Source: Poriferisodalis sp965214215
GTDB lineage: Bacteria; Actinomycetota; Acidimicrobiia; Acidimicrobiales; Poriferisodalaceae
Direction: 5' to 3'
Length of the DNA: 64,000 nt
Assembly: GCF_965214215.1 (NCBI RefSeq)
Contig: NZ_CBDCBD010000003.1
Span: 248,001 to 312,000 of the forward strand
Made by a program: the position numbers and the translations under genes. Shown piece by piece: positions 50,898 to 60,351 of this stretch (the stretch's first letter is position 1; the number at the start of each line of letters is the position of its first letter). The notes beneath the pieces are model-generated. The model had not been told where the DNA came from. It did no database searches and saw only the letters and a program-made list of their open reading frames with translations.

Positions 50898-52367
50898 ATG
50901 AATCTGCCGCTGGCTACTGATGAACGCAGCCAGCGGTCGCTTCGGGGCTGGGTGGTGCTCACCGGCGTCTTCGGGGTGATGATGATCACCTCGGGCATGG
51001 TCTTCTATGCCCTCGGCGCCTTCCTGGATGCCTTCGTCGACGAGCAGGGCTTCAGCACCGGTCTCGCGGGCGCAGGTGTAGGCGCCTTCTTGCTGGCATC
51101 AGGTCTGTGCGGGTACTACACGGGCAAGCTGGTCAATCGCTTCGATGCTCGCTGGGTGATCACGGCGGGCACCGCAGTCAGCACCGTCGGCATGGCGCTG
51201 CTCGCACAAGTGCGATCTGGCTGGCAGATGTTCGTCGTGATGAGCATCTTCGGCATCGGCTTCGGGCTCTGCGGCCTTGTGCCGACCACCACCTTGGTGA
51301 CGCGCTGGTTCGAGCGGCGTCGCTCCGTGGCGATGGCGATCGCGTCGACAGGGTTGTCGCTCGGAGGCATCATCCTGCTGCCGCAGCTCAGTCAACGCAT
51401 CGAGACCGATTCGCTGATCTACTGGGCGCCCCGATTCGCCGCGGTGTACTGCGTCCTGCTGCTGATCTCGACATGGTTCTTCATTCGAGCATGGCCCAAA
51501 GACGTGGGACTGCAGCCCGACGGAGCGCGGCAGGCCAGCGATTCGGTCGGAGCTCCCAATTCTGCGCCGCCGGGGATGTCCTACCAGCAGGCCATCCGCA
51601 CACGGTTCTTCATCTTCACCGCCATCGGATTCGTACTGGTGATGAGCAGCCAGGTCGGAGCCATTCAGCACATGTACAAGCTCACCGGGGACCGGCTCGG
51701 TTCAGACGCTGCTGCTTCGACCGCGGTTGCGGTGCTGGCTGGAGCCAGCGTGGTGGCCAGAATCTGCGGCGGGATCGCAGCGCTGAAGGTGTCGCTGCGC
51801 TGGCTCACGATGGTGCTGATGGTGGTACAGGTCGTCGGGCTCTGCCTGCTGGCAGTTGCTGGCAGCGGCCTCGCCATCTTGTTCGGAATACTGGTGCTGG
51901 GCAGCGCCATGGGCAACCTGTTGATGCTGCACCCGCTGATCTTGGCCGACGCCTTCGGCGTACGTGACTACCCGCGCATCTACGGCTTCGGTTCGCTGCT
52001 CATGGTGTCGGGCCTGGCCGGGGGACCGTTCGTGACCGGGGTCCTGCACGATCTATACAGCTACAGGTCCGCGTTCTTCACCCTGGCAGTCGTCGCTGTC
52101 GCGGGTCTGGCCGTCTACAGCTTCGCCGGCAATCCCGCTCGCGAGTACCTCCAACCAGCGCCTCAGCAGGGGCGGGCCGCTGCGGTGCGACCCCTGGCAG
52201 CCAGGCCGACGCCGGTGCTGGCCGTCATGCGTGACCTTCCGAAGGAAGTGCGCCAGCCGGCGCTCGTCGGCAACGGCGTCAACGGCGACCACGACGAGAG
52301 GGTCGAGCTCGACGAGATGCACCACCGGACTGCTCCCGCCGTCTGGGCGATCGAGCCAGTGCGATGA
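50898..52367 (+). CDS. MFS transporter (monocarboxylate/oxalate-formate-like)
   Basis: A 489-aa major facilitator with twelve probable transmembrane helices, the first near residues 16-36 (VVLTGVFGVMMITSGMVFYA). The loop between helices 2 and 3 carries a GYYTGKLVNRFDAR segment, related to the family motif. Helices 7-12 start near residue 235 (FFIFTAIGFVLVMSS). The pattern resembles OFA/monocarboxylate porters, which exchange small organic anions. A hydrophilic C-terminus of about 70 residues follows the last helix. Its stop overlaps the start of a solute-binding lipoprotein gene by four bases, which is unusual for a secondary transporter. Confidence 0.87.
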   Translation: MNLPLATDERSQRSLRGWVVLTGVFGVMMITSGMVFYALGAFLDAFVDEQGFSTGLAGAGVGAFLLASGLCGYYTGKLVNRFDARWVITAGTAVSTVGMALLAQVRSGWQMFVVMSIFGIGFGLCGLVPTTTLVTRWFERRRSVAMAIASTGLSLGGIILLPQLSQRIETDSLIYWAPRFAAVYCVLLLISTWFFIRAWPKDVGLQPDGARQASDSVGAPNSAPPGMSYQQAIRTRFFIFTAIGFVLVMSSQVGAIQHMYKLTGDRLGSDAAASTAVAVLAGASVVARICGGIAALKVSLRWLTMVLMVVQVVGLCLLAVAGSGLAILFGILVLGSAMGNLLMLHPLILADAFGVRDYPRIYGFGSLLMVSGLAGGPFVTGVLHDLYSYRSAFFTLAVVAVAGLAVYSFAGNPAREYLQPAPQQGRAAAVRPLAARPTPVLAVMRDLPKEVRQPALVGNGVNGDHDERVELDEMHHRTAPAVWAIEPVR

Positions 52368-53476
52368 CGTGCAGGCCGCTTCGACGTGTTGCATCCATTC
52401 TGTTGTGTGTCGCGTTGCTGACCGTCGGCTGCACAGGCCCTGAAGCTGCCGACGACGTGGCATCAGAGCCGCCAGAGTCCATCGAGCGCAACGTGAACCT
52501 CGCGTTCTATGCGCATTACCCGCCGGTCAGCAGTTCGGCAGACTCGCATCTGGGCACCGCAGGGTTCGACCAGCATCTTGGCTACGAAGCCGACCTGCTC
52601 GACGCTGTCGAAGCGATGCCGGGATTCGGATTGACATTCCAACGGCGAGGCATCGACGATTGGGCAGACATCTGGCTGCTGCCCGCCGCGGATGGCATCG
52701 ACATCGCATGCGGCGGCATCACGATCGACCCACAACGCACCCGCGGCCCCGATGGAGAACCCGCCGTTCGGTTCACTGACGGCCACATCGAGTTCCGCCA
52801 GTCGCTGCTGGTGCGAGCAGCCGACGCTGACCGGCTGGCTGCGTACGAATCGCTCGACGGCGGCGATGCGGTCGGTGTGCAGACCGCAACCACCGGGGAA
52901 TCGCGCCTGCTGCAGCTCATCGGTGCAGCCGACGAGCACGGACGGCTCGCCGACCGCACCCGGGTCATGATCGAGGCTGACGACGGCAGCGGCGACCAGC
53001 ACACCGTGGAAGCCACCGGCGCCAACAGCTTGTGGATCAATCCGGGAGGCTCATCGGCCGAGCTGGCCGGCAGGGTGCGGCTGATCCCCCCTGATCCATC
53101 CAAGCCCGAGGTGGTGTACCTCGACCGGCTTGGCGCATCAGGTCTCGACACCGCAGACACGTCGGAATCCCAGCTCGAAGCACTGCGCAACGGCACGGTC
53201 GATGCCATCGCTCAAGGGATCGTGGAAACGACCGCCACAGCAGCCGCTTCCGGCGACGAGCTGGTTGTCAGCGTGGTCGACCAACAAGTCGAGATCGGAG
53301 GATGCACGGTCGCGGCGGACGACACCGATCTGGCAGATCGAATGAACCGAGCCCTGCGATGGCTGACCGACGACGGCTCTGTCGGTTTCGCGGACTGGGT
53401 GGACGACCCCGACGTGTTTGCCGAACGCGCCGCCTCGTGGGCCGAAGCCAATCCGGCACCTGAAACCGGCAGTTGA
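52364..53476 (+). CDS. solute-binding lipoprotein, ABC amino-acid-binding-like
   Basis: A 370-aa lipoprotein with signal sequence and lipobox LLTVGCTG (Cys at about residue 23). The mature part resembles family 3 periplasmic binding proteins: a first lobe (VNLAFYAHYPPVSS, DQHLGYEADLLDAVEAM), a second lobe from about residue 165, and typical hinge segments. No permease or ATPase gene follows, so it may work with transport proteins elsewhere or with the MFS transporter upstream. Its start overlaps that gene by four bases (ATGA), so the two are translationally coupled. The ligand is unknown. It converges with the carboxylase gene. Confidence 0.85.
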   Translation: MTCRPLRRVASILLCVALLTVGCTGPEAADDVASEPPESIERNVNLAFYAHYPPVSSSADSHLGTAGFDQHLGYEADLLDAVEAMPGFGLTFQRRGIDDWADIWLLPAADGIDIACGGITIDPQRTRGPDGEPAVRFTDGHIEFRQSLLVRAADADRLAAYESLDGGDAVGVQTATTGESRLLQLIGAADEHGRLADRTRVMIEADDGSGDQHTVEATGANSLWINPGGSSAELAGRVRLIPPDPSKPEVVYLDRLGASGLDTADTSESQLEALRNGTVDAIAQGIVETTATAAASGDELVVSVVDQQVEIGGCTVAADDTDLADRMNRALRWLTDDGSVGFADWVDDPDVFAERAASWAEANPAPETGS

Positions 53477-53576
53477 CGAGCGGCGACTGACAAGCGGGAC
53501 GTTCTCCGATTCCCGCGCGGCTCCTCACGATTTCCTCCCCGACGCGGGCAACGCAGCCGAGCCAGAGCGTCCCTCC

Positions 53577-56500
53577 TCAGGGACGAAAGGCGATGGGGCG
53601 CGGCACCAGTTGAACCGGTCGGCTGACGACTCGGTAGGCACCCTCGATCCATTCGCAGATCAGTCGGCGGGTGTCACGAGGGTCGATCATCTCTTCGATC
53701 TGGAAGCGGTTGAGCGGCCCGATCGGTCCACGGGCCGCCTCGATGCGTGCCTCCAGCTCGGCCCGCAATGCGACCGGGTCCGCGGCCTCTGCAAGTTGCC
53801 GTTTGTAAGCGGCCTCGATGCCGCCTTCGGGCGGGATGCCCCCCACATCGGCGGCCGGCCACACCACTCGGGCGTTGTGCTGGCGGCGCGGTGTCGCGTA
53901 GTTGTTTCCGGCCACGCCGAAGCTGCGCCGCATGAGCACGGTGAAGATCGGCACGGCGGCTTGGGCGAATGCCGTCATCCACGTCGCGCCCTTGCGGATC
54001 GTGCCGGCAATCTCATGCTCGACGCCGACCGCGAAGCCGGGGTTGTCGCACAGGTTCAGGATCGGCAGGTGGAACAGGTCGCACAGGTCGATGTGGCGGG
54101 TCAGCTTGTCGCAGCCGTCGGCGGTGAGCGCGCCGCCGTTGGGATGTCGACTGTCCGACGCCAGCACGCCGACGGGGTGGCCGTTCATGCGTGCGAACCC
54201 GACCACCTGGTCGGTGCCCCACAGCGAGCCGATCTCGAAGAACGAGCCTCGGTCACAGATCAGCTCGATGCCGCGGCGGACGTCGAAGGTCGTCGTTCGC
54301 TTGCGGGGGATCAGCGTCAGCAGCTCGTCGTCGCGCCGATCGGGCGGGTCGTCGGGGTCGGGCGTCAGCACGGGCGGCGTCTCGTACACCGACGACGGCA
54401 GGTACGACAGGAAGCGTCGGACAAGCTCGGCTGCCTCCTGCTCGGTCTCGGCCAGGTTGTCGACTGAACCGTTGGTGCAGTGGATCCGCCAGTCGCCGAG
54501 GTCTTCCTTGGTGATGTCGTAGCCCATCGCGTGGCTGACGACGGGCGGACCGGCCACGAACAGCTGCGAGATGTCGCGCACCATCACCGCGAAGTGGCCC
54601 AGCACCGCCTTCGCCGCGCCGATGCCGACCACGCTGCCGAGCAGCATGTTGACCACCGGCACCGTCGCGAGCTGTTCGGCGTACTCAGTGCTGCCCAGAT
54701 GTGATGGCAGGAACGAACCGCCTCCGCCGGTCACCCGCGGGCGCCCGGCCTTGATCGCACCAGTGCTCTCCTTGGCGGTGCTCTCCCCCTCGGTGCGCTG
54801 CTCGGGCACCATCGAAGCAACACTGCCGCCTCCTGAGGAGCCATCGAGCAGCCGGATGGACGGCACGCCCAGTTCCGCAGAAAGCAGATCGAGGTAGAAG
54901 CTCTTCGCGCCGATGGCGCCGTCGGCGTGGCCGCCGCGGGAAGTGAAGTCGTCGGCGCAGACCACAACGTCGCGGTCTTCGATCTTGCCGGTCCCTCCGA
55001 CGTGGTTGGCGGGCGTGAACGCCGCTATCTCGCCCTCGTCGTCGTAGGAGGCGAAGCCGGCGAGGCTGCCGACTTCTCGGAAACTGCCCTCGTCGAGCAG
55101 CAGGCGGATCCGGTCCCGGCAGTGCAGCTTCCCCCGGTCGCGCTGGCGCACCACTCCCGGCTCGACAGAATCCGGGCCGAGGCGTTCATCGGCCAAGCGC
55201 TGCAGCGTCTGCACTTCGTCCAGCAGCGGCTCCCAGCCGCTGAGCCTCGTACCTGCCGGGCCAGCGTCGCCGGCGGCTGTGCCGGTCATCACGACTGCCA
55301 AGACTTCGCCTTCAGCCAACTGATCTCCAGGCTGCAGCTGACGCACGGCCGAGACCGTCCCGGCGCTGGGTGCGGTGACCTCGGTCTCCATCTTCATGGC
55401 CGACAACACCGCGATGGTCTGTCCGGCCGCCACAGCGTCGCCGGCGCCCACCCGCACCTCGACAACGCTGGCCGGCAACGGGCTGCGAATGGCAACTTCA
55501 CCGTCGTCGAGCGAGCGATCCGGCCAAGTCGACGCCGGCACTGCGCAAGGCGATGCCGCGGCAGGCGACACAGGCGATGCTGATGCGGGCTCCAACATCG
55601 CAGCACGCCGCGATGCGTTGGCGCCCATGTCGCCCGAGATCCCGTCGGTGCTCGTGGTGTTCGTCGCACCGTCGCCGGGCAGCACCGCCATCTCCGTCAG
55701 CAGCGTGGTGCGTGCATCACCGCTGCGCACGGCCGGGTGGCTCAAGATCTGGCGAAGCTCGTCGATGTTCGTGGGCAGCCGACCGATGTGGAAATCGGCC
55801 AGAGCAGCAGATGTACGGGCAACTGCAGCCTCGGCAGTGCTGCCGGCGCCGATGACCTTGGCGAGCAGCGGATCGTAGTGCGGCGGCGGTGTGTAGCCGG
55901 CGTACCCGGCAGCATCGACCCGCACCCCTGCGCCCGACGGTTCGTGGTAAGCGGAGATGGCGCCAGAGCCGGTTGCCACCACTCGCGCTTGCACGGCATA
56001 GCCGCGCGGAGCGCCAGCAAGCAACCGCATGGCAGCGCCTAATTCCTCTGCCGCGGTCCGATCTTGGTTGGCAGGGACGACGCCGATGTCCTCCAGGCTT
56101 GCGCCCGCAGCGATCCTGAACTGAGCTTCGACCAGGTCGACACCGGTGACCTGCTCGGTGACGGTGTGCTCGACCTGGATGCGTGGGTTGCACTCGATGA
56201 AGAAGTGATCCCCGGTTTCGGGGGACACCAGGAACTCCACCGTGGCTGCGTTCGTCAAGCCGGCCTGAGCCGCGAGCCGCACGGCGTCGGCATGCAGCCG
56301 TTGCTGCAGCCTGACGTCCAGGCGCGGCGCAGGAGCAATCTCGATGACCTTCTGATTGCGCTGCTGGACCGAGCAGTCCCGCTCCCACAGGTGAGCAACA
56401 TGTCCGTCCTGATCGGCTAGCACCTGTACTTCGATGTGGCGCGGCCGCTCCACGAGACGCTCCACGAAGACGGTGCCGTCACCGAAGGCCGCTGCGGCCT

Positions 56501-57062
56501 CGCTGGAGCACCGTTCGAACGCCTCAGCGATGTCCTCAAGGCGCTCCACGGCGCGCATACCCCGTCCGCCCCCACCCGCAGCAGCCTTGAGCATCACCGG
56601 AAGTCCGATCGCCTCGGCGGCTTCGACCGCCGCGGAGGCGTCGGCAACAGCGCCAGGCGAGCCTTCGGCGACGGGAACATCAAGGGAGGCGGCCAAGGCG
56701 CGGGCGCGGACCTTGTCGCCGAACAATTCCAGCACCTCTGGAGGCGGACCCACAAAGGTCAGTCCCGCATCGGCGCACGCACGCGCAAACGCAGCACTCT
56801 CAGCCAAGAAGCCGTAGCCAGGATGGACGCAATCGCATCCGTGGCGCAGCGCCGCTTCGACCAATGCTTCGATATCGAGATACGCCGCCACGGGGTCTGT
56901 CCCAGGCAGTTCCACAGCCTCGTCAGCTGTCGCCACGTGCAGTGATCGGCCGTCGGCAGACGAGCAGACGGCCACGGTCTCGATGTTCAGGAGAACGGCA
57001 GCCTTGGCGATGCGAATAGCGATCTCCCCGCGATTCGCAATGAGGACACGATGCAGATTCAT
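53577..57062 (-). CDS. single-chain biotin-dependent acyl-CoA carboxylase (biotin carboxylase, BCCP and carboxyltransferase fused)
   Basis: An 1161-aa multifunctional carboxylase. Residues 1-450 are the biotin carboxylase: LIANRGEIAIRI at the start, ATP-grasp glycine loop AAGGGGRGMRAV (161-172), and CNPRIQVEHTVTEQ (291-304). A biotin carrier domain lies at about 522-592, with biotinyl Lys 557 in LSAMKMETEV. The carboxyltransferase domain runs from about residue 605 to the end (GIGAAKAVLGHFAVMV, IPPEGGIEAAYKRQL). This single-polypeptide order is known for long-chain-type acyl-CoA carboxylases. It probably carboxylates acetyl-, propionyl- or another acyl-CoA. The gene stands alone, convergent with the lipoprotein gene. 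Confidence 0.93.
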   Translation of the reverse strand: MNLHRVLIANRGEIAIRIAKAAVLLNIETVAVCSSADGRSLHVATADEAVELPGTDPVAAYLDIEALVEAALRHGCDCVHPGYGFLAESAAFARACADAGLTFVGPPPEVLELFGDKVRARALAASLDVPVAEGSPGAVADASAAVEAAEAIGLPVMLKAAAGGGGRGMRAVERLEDIAEAFERCSSEAAAAFGDGTVFVERLVERPRHIEVQVLADQDGHVAHLWERDCSVQQRNQKVIEIAPAPRLDVRLQQRLHADAVRLAAQAGLTNAATVEFLVSPETGDHFFIECNPRIQVEHTVTEQVTGVDLVEAQFRIAAGASLEDIGVVPANQDRTAAEELGAAMRLLAGAPRGYAVQARVVATGSGAISAYHEPSGAGVRVDAAGYAGYTPPPHYDPLLAKVIGAGSTAEAAVARTSAALADFHIGRLPTNIDELRQILSHPAVRSGDARTTLLTEMAVLPGDGATNTTSTDGISGDMGANASRRAAMLEPASASPVSPAAASPCAVPASTWPDRSLDDGEVAIRSPLPASVVEVRVGAGDAVAAGQTIAVLSAMKMETEVTAPSAGTVSAVRQLQPGDQLAEGEVLAVVMTGTAAGDAGPAGTRLSGWEPLLDEVQTLQRLADERLGPDSVEPGVVRQRDRGKLHCRDRIRLLLDEGSFREVGSLAGFASYDDEGEIAAFTPANHVGGTGKIEDRDVVVCADDFTSRGGHADGAIGAKSFYLDLLSAELGVPSIRLLDGSSGGGSVASMVPEQRTEGESTAKESTGAIKAGRPRVTGGGGSFLPSHLGSTEYAEQLATVPVVNMLLGSVVGIGAAKAVLGHFAVMVRDISQLFVAGPPVVSHAMGYDITKEDLGDWRIHCTNGSVDNLAETEQEAAELVRRFLSYLPSSVYETPPVLTPDPDDPPDRRDDELLTLIPRKRTTTFDVRRGIELICDRGSFFEIGSLWGTDQVVGFARMNGHPVGVLASDSRHPNGGALTADGCDKLTRHIDLCDLFHLPILNLCDNPGFAVGVEHEIAGTIRKGATWMTAFAQAAVPIFTVLMRRSFGVAGNNYATPRRQHNARVVWPAADVGGIPPEGGIEAAYKRQLAEAADPVALRAELEARIEAARGPIGPLNRFQIEEMIDPRDTRRLICEWIEGAYRVVSRPVQLVPRPIAFRP

Positions 57063-57252
57063 GGCGTTGCTCCGCCGGTCGGGGCAGTTTCGGCCGTTGC
57101 CGCGGCGTCATCGACGTCGAGGTGGCACCGGCGGGGACTCGATGGTGTCGATTGTGTCGCACTGCCGGAGCGTGCGCTTGGGGCGACACCTCGCCGGCCG
57201 CGGTGCGCACCGGCTGAGCGCGGAGTTGACCTGCCGATGCGAGACTGGCGCG

Positions 57253-57927
57253 ATGGAGATTTACGACGTCATGCGCACCACCTTCGCCGCTCGGGACTTC
57301 ACCGACGACGCAGTCACCGACGAGGTGCTGTACCGCATCTTCGACAATGCCCGGTTCGCGGCCAGCGGCGGCAACCGCCAGGGCCACAAGGTCATCGTGG
57401 TGCGCGACCCTGCCCGCAAGAAGCGTCTCGGCGAGATGTGCTTCCCGGCCATGCGCGTCGCCGCAGCGCAGGTCGCAGCCGGCGAGGTCTACTGGCAGAG
57501 CTACAACCCCTCATCGGTGAACATCGAAGAGGCCATGGCCGACGAGTCATTGAAGTTCCCGCTGCCGATGTTCTCGCGCATGGATGAGGTGCCAGTGGTG
57601 CTGGTGGTCACGGTCGATCTGCGCGTGGTCGCCTCGATCGACAAGGAGCAGGACCGCGTCGGCGTGGTGAGCGGCGCCTCGGTGTACCCGTTCGCGTGGA
57701 ACATCCTGCTGGGCGCCCGCAACGAGGGCTTGGGCGGAGCAATGACCACGCTGCTGTCGGCAAACGAGCCCGCAGCCAAGGAATTCCTCGGGCTGGAGGA
57801 CTGGGAGGCAGTCTGCGCCCTGCTGCCGATCGGCAAGCCGACCAAGCAGCTCACCAAGCTGAACCGCAAGCCAGTTGAGGAGATCGCAGTTCGCGAGCGC
57901 GGCGACGGGGAACCCTTCACGATCTAG
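57253..57927 (+). CDS. nitroreductase family FMN-dependent oxidoreductase
   Basis: A 224-aa member of the nitroreductase/flavin reductase family. The start MEIYDVMRTT is chosen over a long upstream frame that crosses the carboxylase gene. FMN-contact segments are TTFAARDFTDDAV (R-FTDD near residue 13), ARFAASGGNRQGHKV near residue 36, and GLGGAMTTLLSANEP near residue 161. It reduces quinones, nitroaromatics or flavins with NAD(P)H; the biological substrate is unknown. A group D-like flavin monooxygenase at 12680 needs a flavin reductase, which this could serve in principle, but it is far away. The gene is followed by an acyl-CoA dehydrogenase 62 bases later. Confidence 0.86.
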   Translation: MEIYDVMRTTFAARDFTDDAVTDEVLYRIFDNARFAASGGNRQGHKVIVVRDPARKKRLGEMCFPAMRVAAAQVAAGEVYWQSYNPSSVNIEEAMADESLKFPLPMFSRMDEVPVVLVVTVDLRVVASIDKEQDRVGVVSGASVYPFAWNILLGARNEGLGGAMTTLLSANEPAAKEFLGLEDWEAVCALLPIGKPTKQLTKLNRKPVEEIAVRERGDGEPFTI

Positions 57928-57989
57928 CGCCGCGACGGGCGCGTCGGACGACTAACGCAGCGGCAATCGCTTCCAAGAGAGGTCCCACG

Positions 57990-59240
57990 ATGGCTATCGA
58001 CTTCAGCTTGACCCCCGAACTCGAAGAGCTCCGCAAGCGGATTGCTGCGTTCATCGACGCTGAAGTGCGGCCAGTCGAGGGCCGCATCGATGCGGAGCAA
58101 CTCGAGGAGACCGACCGCGACGCGTATGTGGCGGCGCTGCTGGGCATGCGCCAGCGGGCTCGCGACGAGCAGCTGTGGCTGCCGCACATGCCCGCCGAGT
58201 GGGGCGGCATGGGGCTCGGCCACGTCGAGATGGCCATGGTGCAGGCCGAGGCTGCAAAGACCAGGTTCGGACCGTGGGTGCTCAACTGCCAAGCCCCCAA
58301 TGAGGGCAACATGCACACGCTGTTGCACTGGGGTACCGACTCCCAGAAGCAGCGCTACCTGGCGCCGCTGTGCGAGGGCCGTGCCGAGTCGTGCTTCGCG
58401 ATGACCGAGCCGGAGGTGGCTGGCTCAGACCCGACGCTGATTCAGACCCGGGGCTATCCCGACGGCGACGAGTGGGTGCTGAACGGCCACAAGTGGTTCA
58501 TCTCGAACGCGCACCGGTCCAAGTTCGCCATACTCATCGCCCGTACCGAGGACAATCCCGACATCCCTCAAGCCGGCAACTCCGCGTTCATCGTGGACTT
58601 GCCGGCCGACGGCTGGACCGAGGTCCGCCAGATCGAGACCATGCACGGGGGCACAGGCCACAGCGAGATCCTCATCGAGGACCTGCGGGTCGGCGCCGGT
58701 CAGATGCTGGGCGGGCGCGGCCAAGGTCACCTGCTGGGTCAGTATCGGCTGGGCCCGGCTCGGCTCGCGCACTGCATGCGCTGGATCGCCCAGGCCCAGA
58801 TGGCGCTCGACATGATGGTGGACCGGTCCCTGAACCGGTACGCCCACGGCTCGCTGCTCGCCGAGAAGCAGGGCATCCAGTGGATGATCGCCGACAGCAC
58901 GATGGAGCTGTACCAGGCGAAGCTGATGGTGCTGCATGCCGCCTACAAGGTCGACCGGGCCCAAGCCGGCACCGGTGAGGACTTCAAGGCCGAGGTGTCG
59001 ATGGCCAAGCACTTCGTGGCAAACATGCTCGGCCGGATCATCGACCGGTCCATCCAGGTGCACGGGGCGCTCGGATATTCCACCGATACGCCGCTGGCGC
59101 ACATGTACCAGCACGCCCGCTGGGCCCGTTTCGCCGACGGCGCGGATGAGGTGCACCAGATGCGGATTGCGCAGCGCACCATCGCCGCGTACACCGACAC
59201 CGGCGGCACCGGGGCTGCGACGGGCAACCTGCCCATCTAG
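57990..59240 (+). CDS. acyl-CoA dehydrogenase
   Basis: A 416-aa flavoprotein of the acyl-CoA dehydrogenase family, close to the ACAD10/11 type. Signature segments are SCFAMTEPEVAGSDPTLIQT near residue 130 and NGHKWFISNAHRSKFAI (near 163), and GRIIDRSIQVHGALGYSTDT near residue 345. It starts at MAIDFSLTPELEEL and has a good ribosome-binding site (AGAGAGGT, 10 bases before ATG). The reaction would be alpha,beta-dehydrogenation of an acyl-CoA with FAD, feeding electrons to ETF. It is downstream of the nitroreductase on the same strand and upstream of a TauE/SafE permease, suggesting a short transcription unit. Confidence 0.9.
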   Translation: MAIDFSLTPELEELRKRIAAFIDAEVRPVEGRIDAEQLEETDRDAYVAALLGMRQRARDEQLWLPHMPAEWGGMGLGHVEMAMVQAEAAKTRFGPWVLNCQAPNEGNMHTLLHWGTDSQKQRYLAPLCEGRAESCFAMTEPEVAGSDPTLIQTRGYPDGDEWVLNGHKWFISNAHRSKFAILIARTEDNPDIPQAGNSAFIVDLPADGWTEVRQIETMHGGTGHSEILIEDLRVGAGQMLGGRGQGHLLGQYRLGPARLAHCMRWIAQAQMALDMMVDRSLNRYAHGSLLAEKQGIQWMIADSTMELYQAKLMVLHAAYKVDRAQAGTGEDFKAEVSMAKHFVANMLGRIIDRSIQVHGALGYSTDTPLAHMYQHARWARFADGADEVHQMRIAQRTIAAYTDTGGTGAATGNLPI

Positions 59241-59408
59241 ACATGGCAAACGCCGTCGTCGCCCGATGAGCATCCGTTGAGCCGCATGAACGGCACCGCA
59301 TGGGCGTCACGAGATGGTGGCTGCCCGTGACGTGCAGTTTGCGAAGACTCTTCGGCCACGGCCTTGCTCAGCCAGACATCTCGCCGTGAGCCGCGCGAGG
59401 AGCGCACA

Positions 59409-60131
59409 GTGAGCATCGCCGAGTACGTGATCGCAGCCCTGTTCATCGCTGTGGGCGCCGGCACTCAGGCCTGCATCGGCATTGGCATGGGCCTCATCGC
59501 CGGGCCGATCCTGGTCGTCATGGAGCCCACGTTCGTGCCGGGTCCGATGCTGATGGTGGCGGGAGGCATCAATGTGCGCAACGCAATTGCCGACCGGGCG
59601 TCGCTGAACGCACCAGCCATGCGGCGACAACTGATGGCTGCGCCGCTGGGTCTGGTAGGGGGCGTGGCACTGCTTGCCGCCTTGAGCGATCGCTCCCTCG
59701 CCATTGCCGTGAGCCTGTTCGTGCTGCTGGCAGTCGCGGTGCAAGCGGTCGGCACGCGGCCACCCGAAGGTCGCTTGGCCGACTACGCGGCCGGCGCCGG
59801 AACGGCCTTCTCGTCGTCCGTGGCGGCCGTGCCCGGTCCGGTGTATGCCGTATTCGCCAGCCACTGGCCACCCGCGGCACTGCGAGCCACCATGGCGACC
59901 TACATGCTGGTCGTCGGCACCGCGATCATCGTGGCCCTCGCCATCATCGGCGAGTTCGGACTGCGCCAACTGTGGCTCGGGCTGGGCCTGCTGCCCGCAG
60001 TAGTGCTCGGGCTGCCGATCGGCCGGTGGCTGCGACCGCGCCTTGCGGGACCGCGTTTTCGGATGATCGTGCTCGGCGTAGCGGCCACCAGTGCGACCGC
60101 CGTGCTGATCCGCCAGCTCGTCAGCGCCTGA
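59409..60131 (+). CDS. sulfite exporter TauE/SafE family permease
   Basis: A 240-aa membrane protein with a GTG start; GAGGAG lies about seven bases before it. Eight hydrophobic segments are predicted in two similar halves, each with a family-type glycine-rich start (GAGTQACIGIGMGLIAGP at residues about 14-31; GAGTAFSSSVAAVPGP near residue 133). The family transports sulfite, sulfoacetate or similar organosulfur anions, or acts in cobalt or copper-related transport. The substrate is not known here. It lies 168 bases downstream of the acyl-CoA dehydrogenase on the same strand. Confidence 0.87.
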   Translation: MSIAEYVIAALFIAVGAGTQACIGIGMGLIAGPILVVMEPTFVPGPMLMVAGGINVRNAIADRASLNAPAMRRQLMAAPLGLVGGVALLAALSDRSLAIAVSLFVLLAVAVQAVGTRPPEGRLADYAAGAGTAFSSSVAAVPGPVYAVFASHWPPAALRATMATYMLVVGTAIIVALAIIGEFGLRQLWLGLGLLPAVVLGLPIGRWLRPRLAGPRFRMIVLGVAATSATAVLIRQLVSA

Positions 60132-60168
60132 ACTTTGCCCCGCCGCTGGGATCGGGCACACTGGCCTC

Positions 60169-60351
60169 ATGTCAGCAGCTCAGCGCCCCAGGCTTCTGCT
60201 GAAGGAGTATCCGCCTGTAGCCATGACCGAGGTGGAGCGCGGCGAGGTGTTGGCGAGCCTGCTCTGCCTCGCCATGCATTTGCCGAGGCAGAGTTCGCCC
60301 GAGCTGGAATATCCCGTGTTCAGGAGCCGACATGAGCGACCAGCCAGCTGA
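60169..60351 (+). CDS. small hypothetical protein overlapping a nucleotidyltransferase gene
   Basis: A 60-aa soluble protein (MSAAQRPRLLLKEYPPVAMT...). It has no recognised domain, but residues 21-40 (EVERGEVLASLLCLAMHLPR) look helical. It overlaps the start of the next gene by 20 bases on the same strand, so the two are probably translated together. In bacterial genomes, small genes overlapping nucleotidyltransferase genes are frequently antitoxin partners, so a toxin-antitoxin pair is an open possibility. The ribosome-binding site is weak. Confidence 0.5.
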   Translation: MSAAQRPRLLLKEYPPVAMTEVERGEVLASLLCLAMHLPRQSSPELEYPVFRSRHERPAS

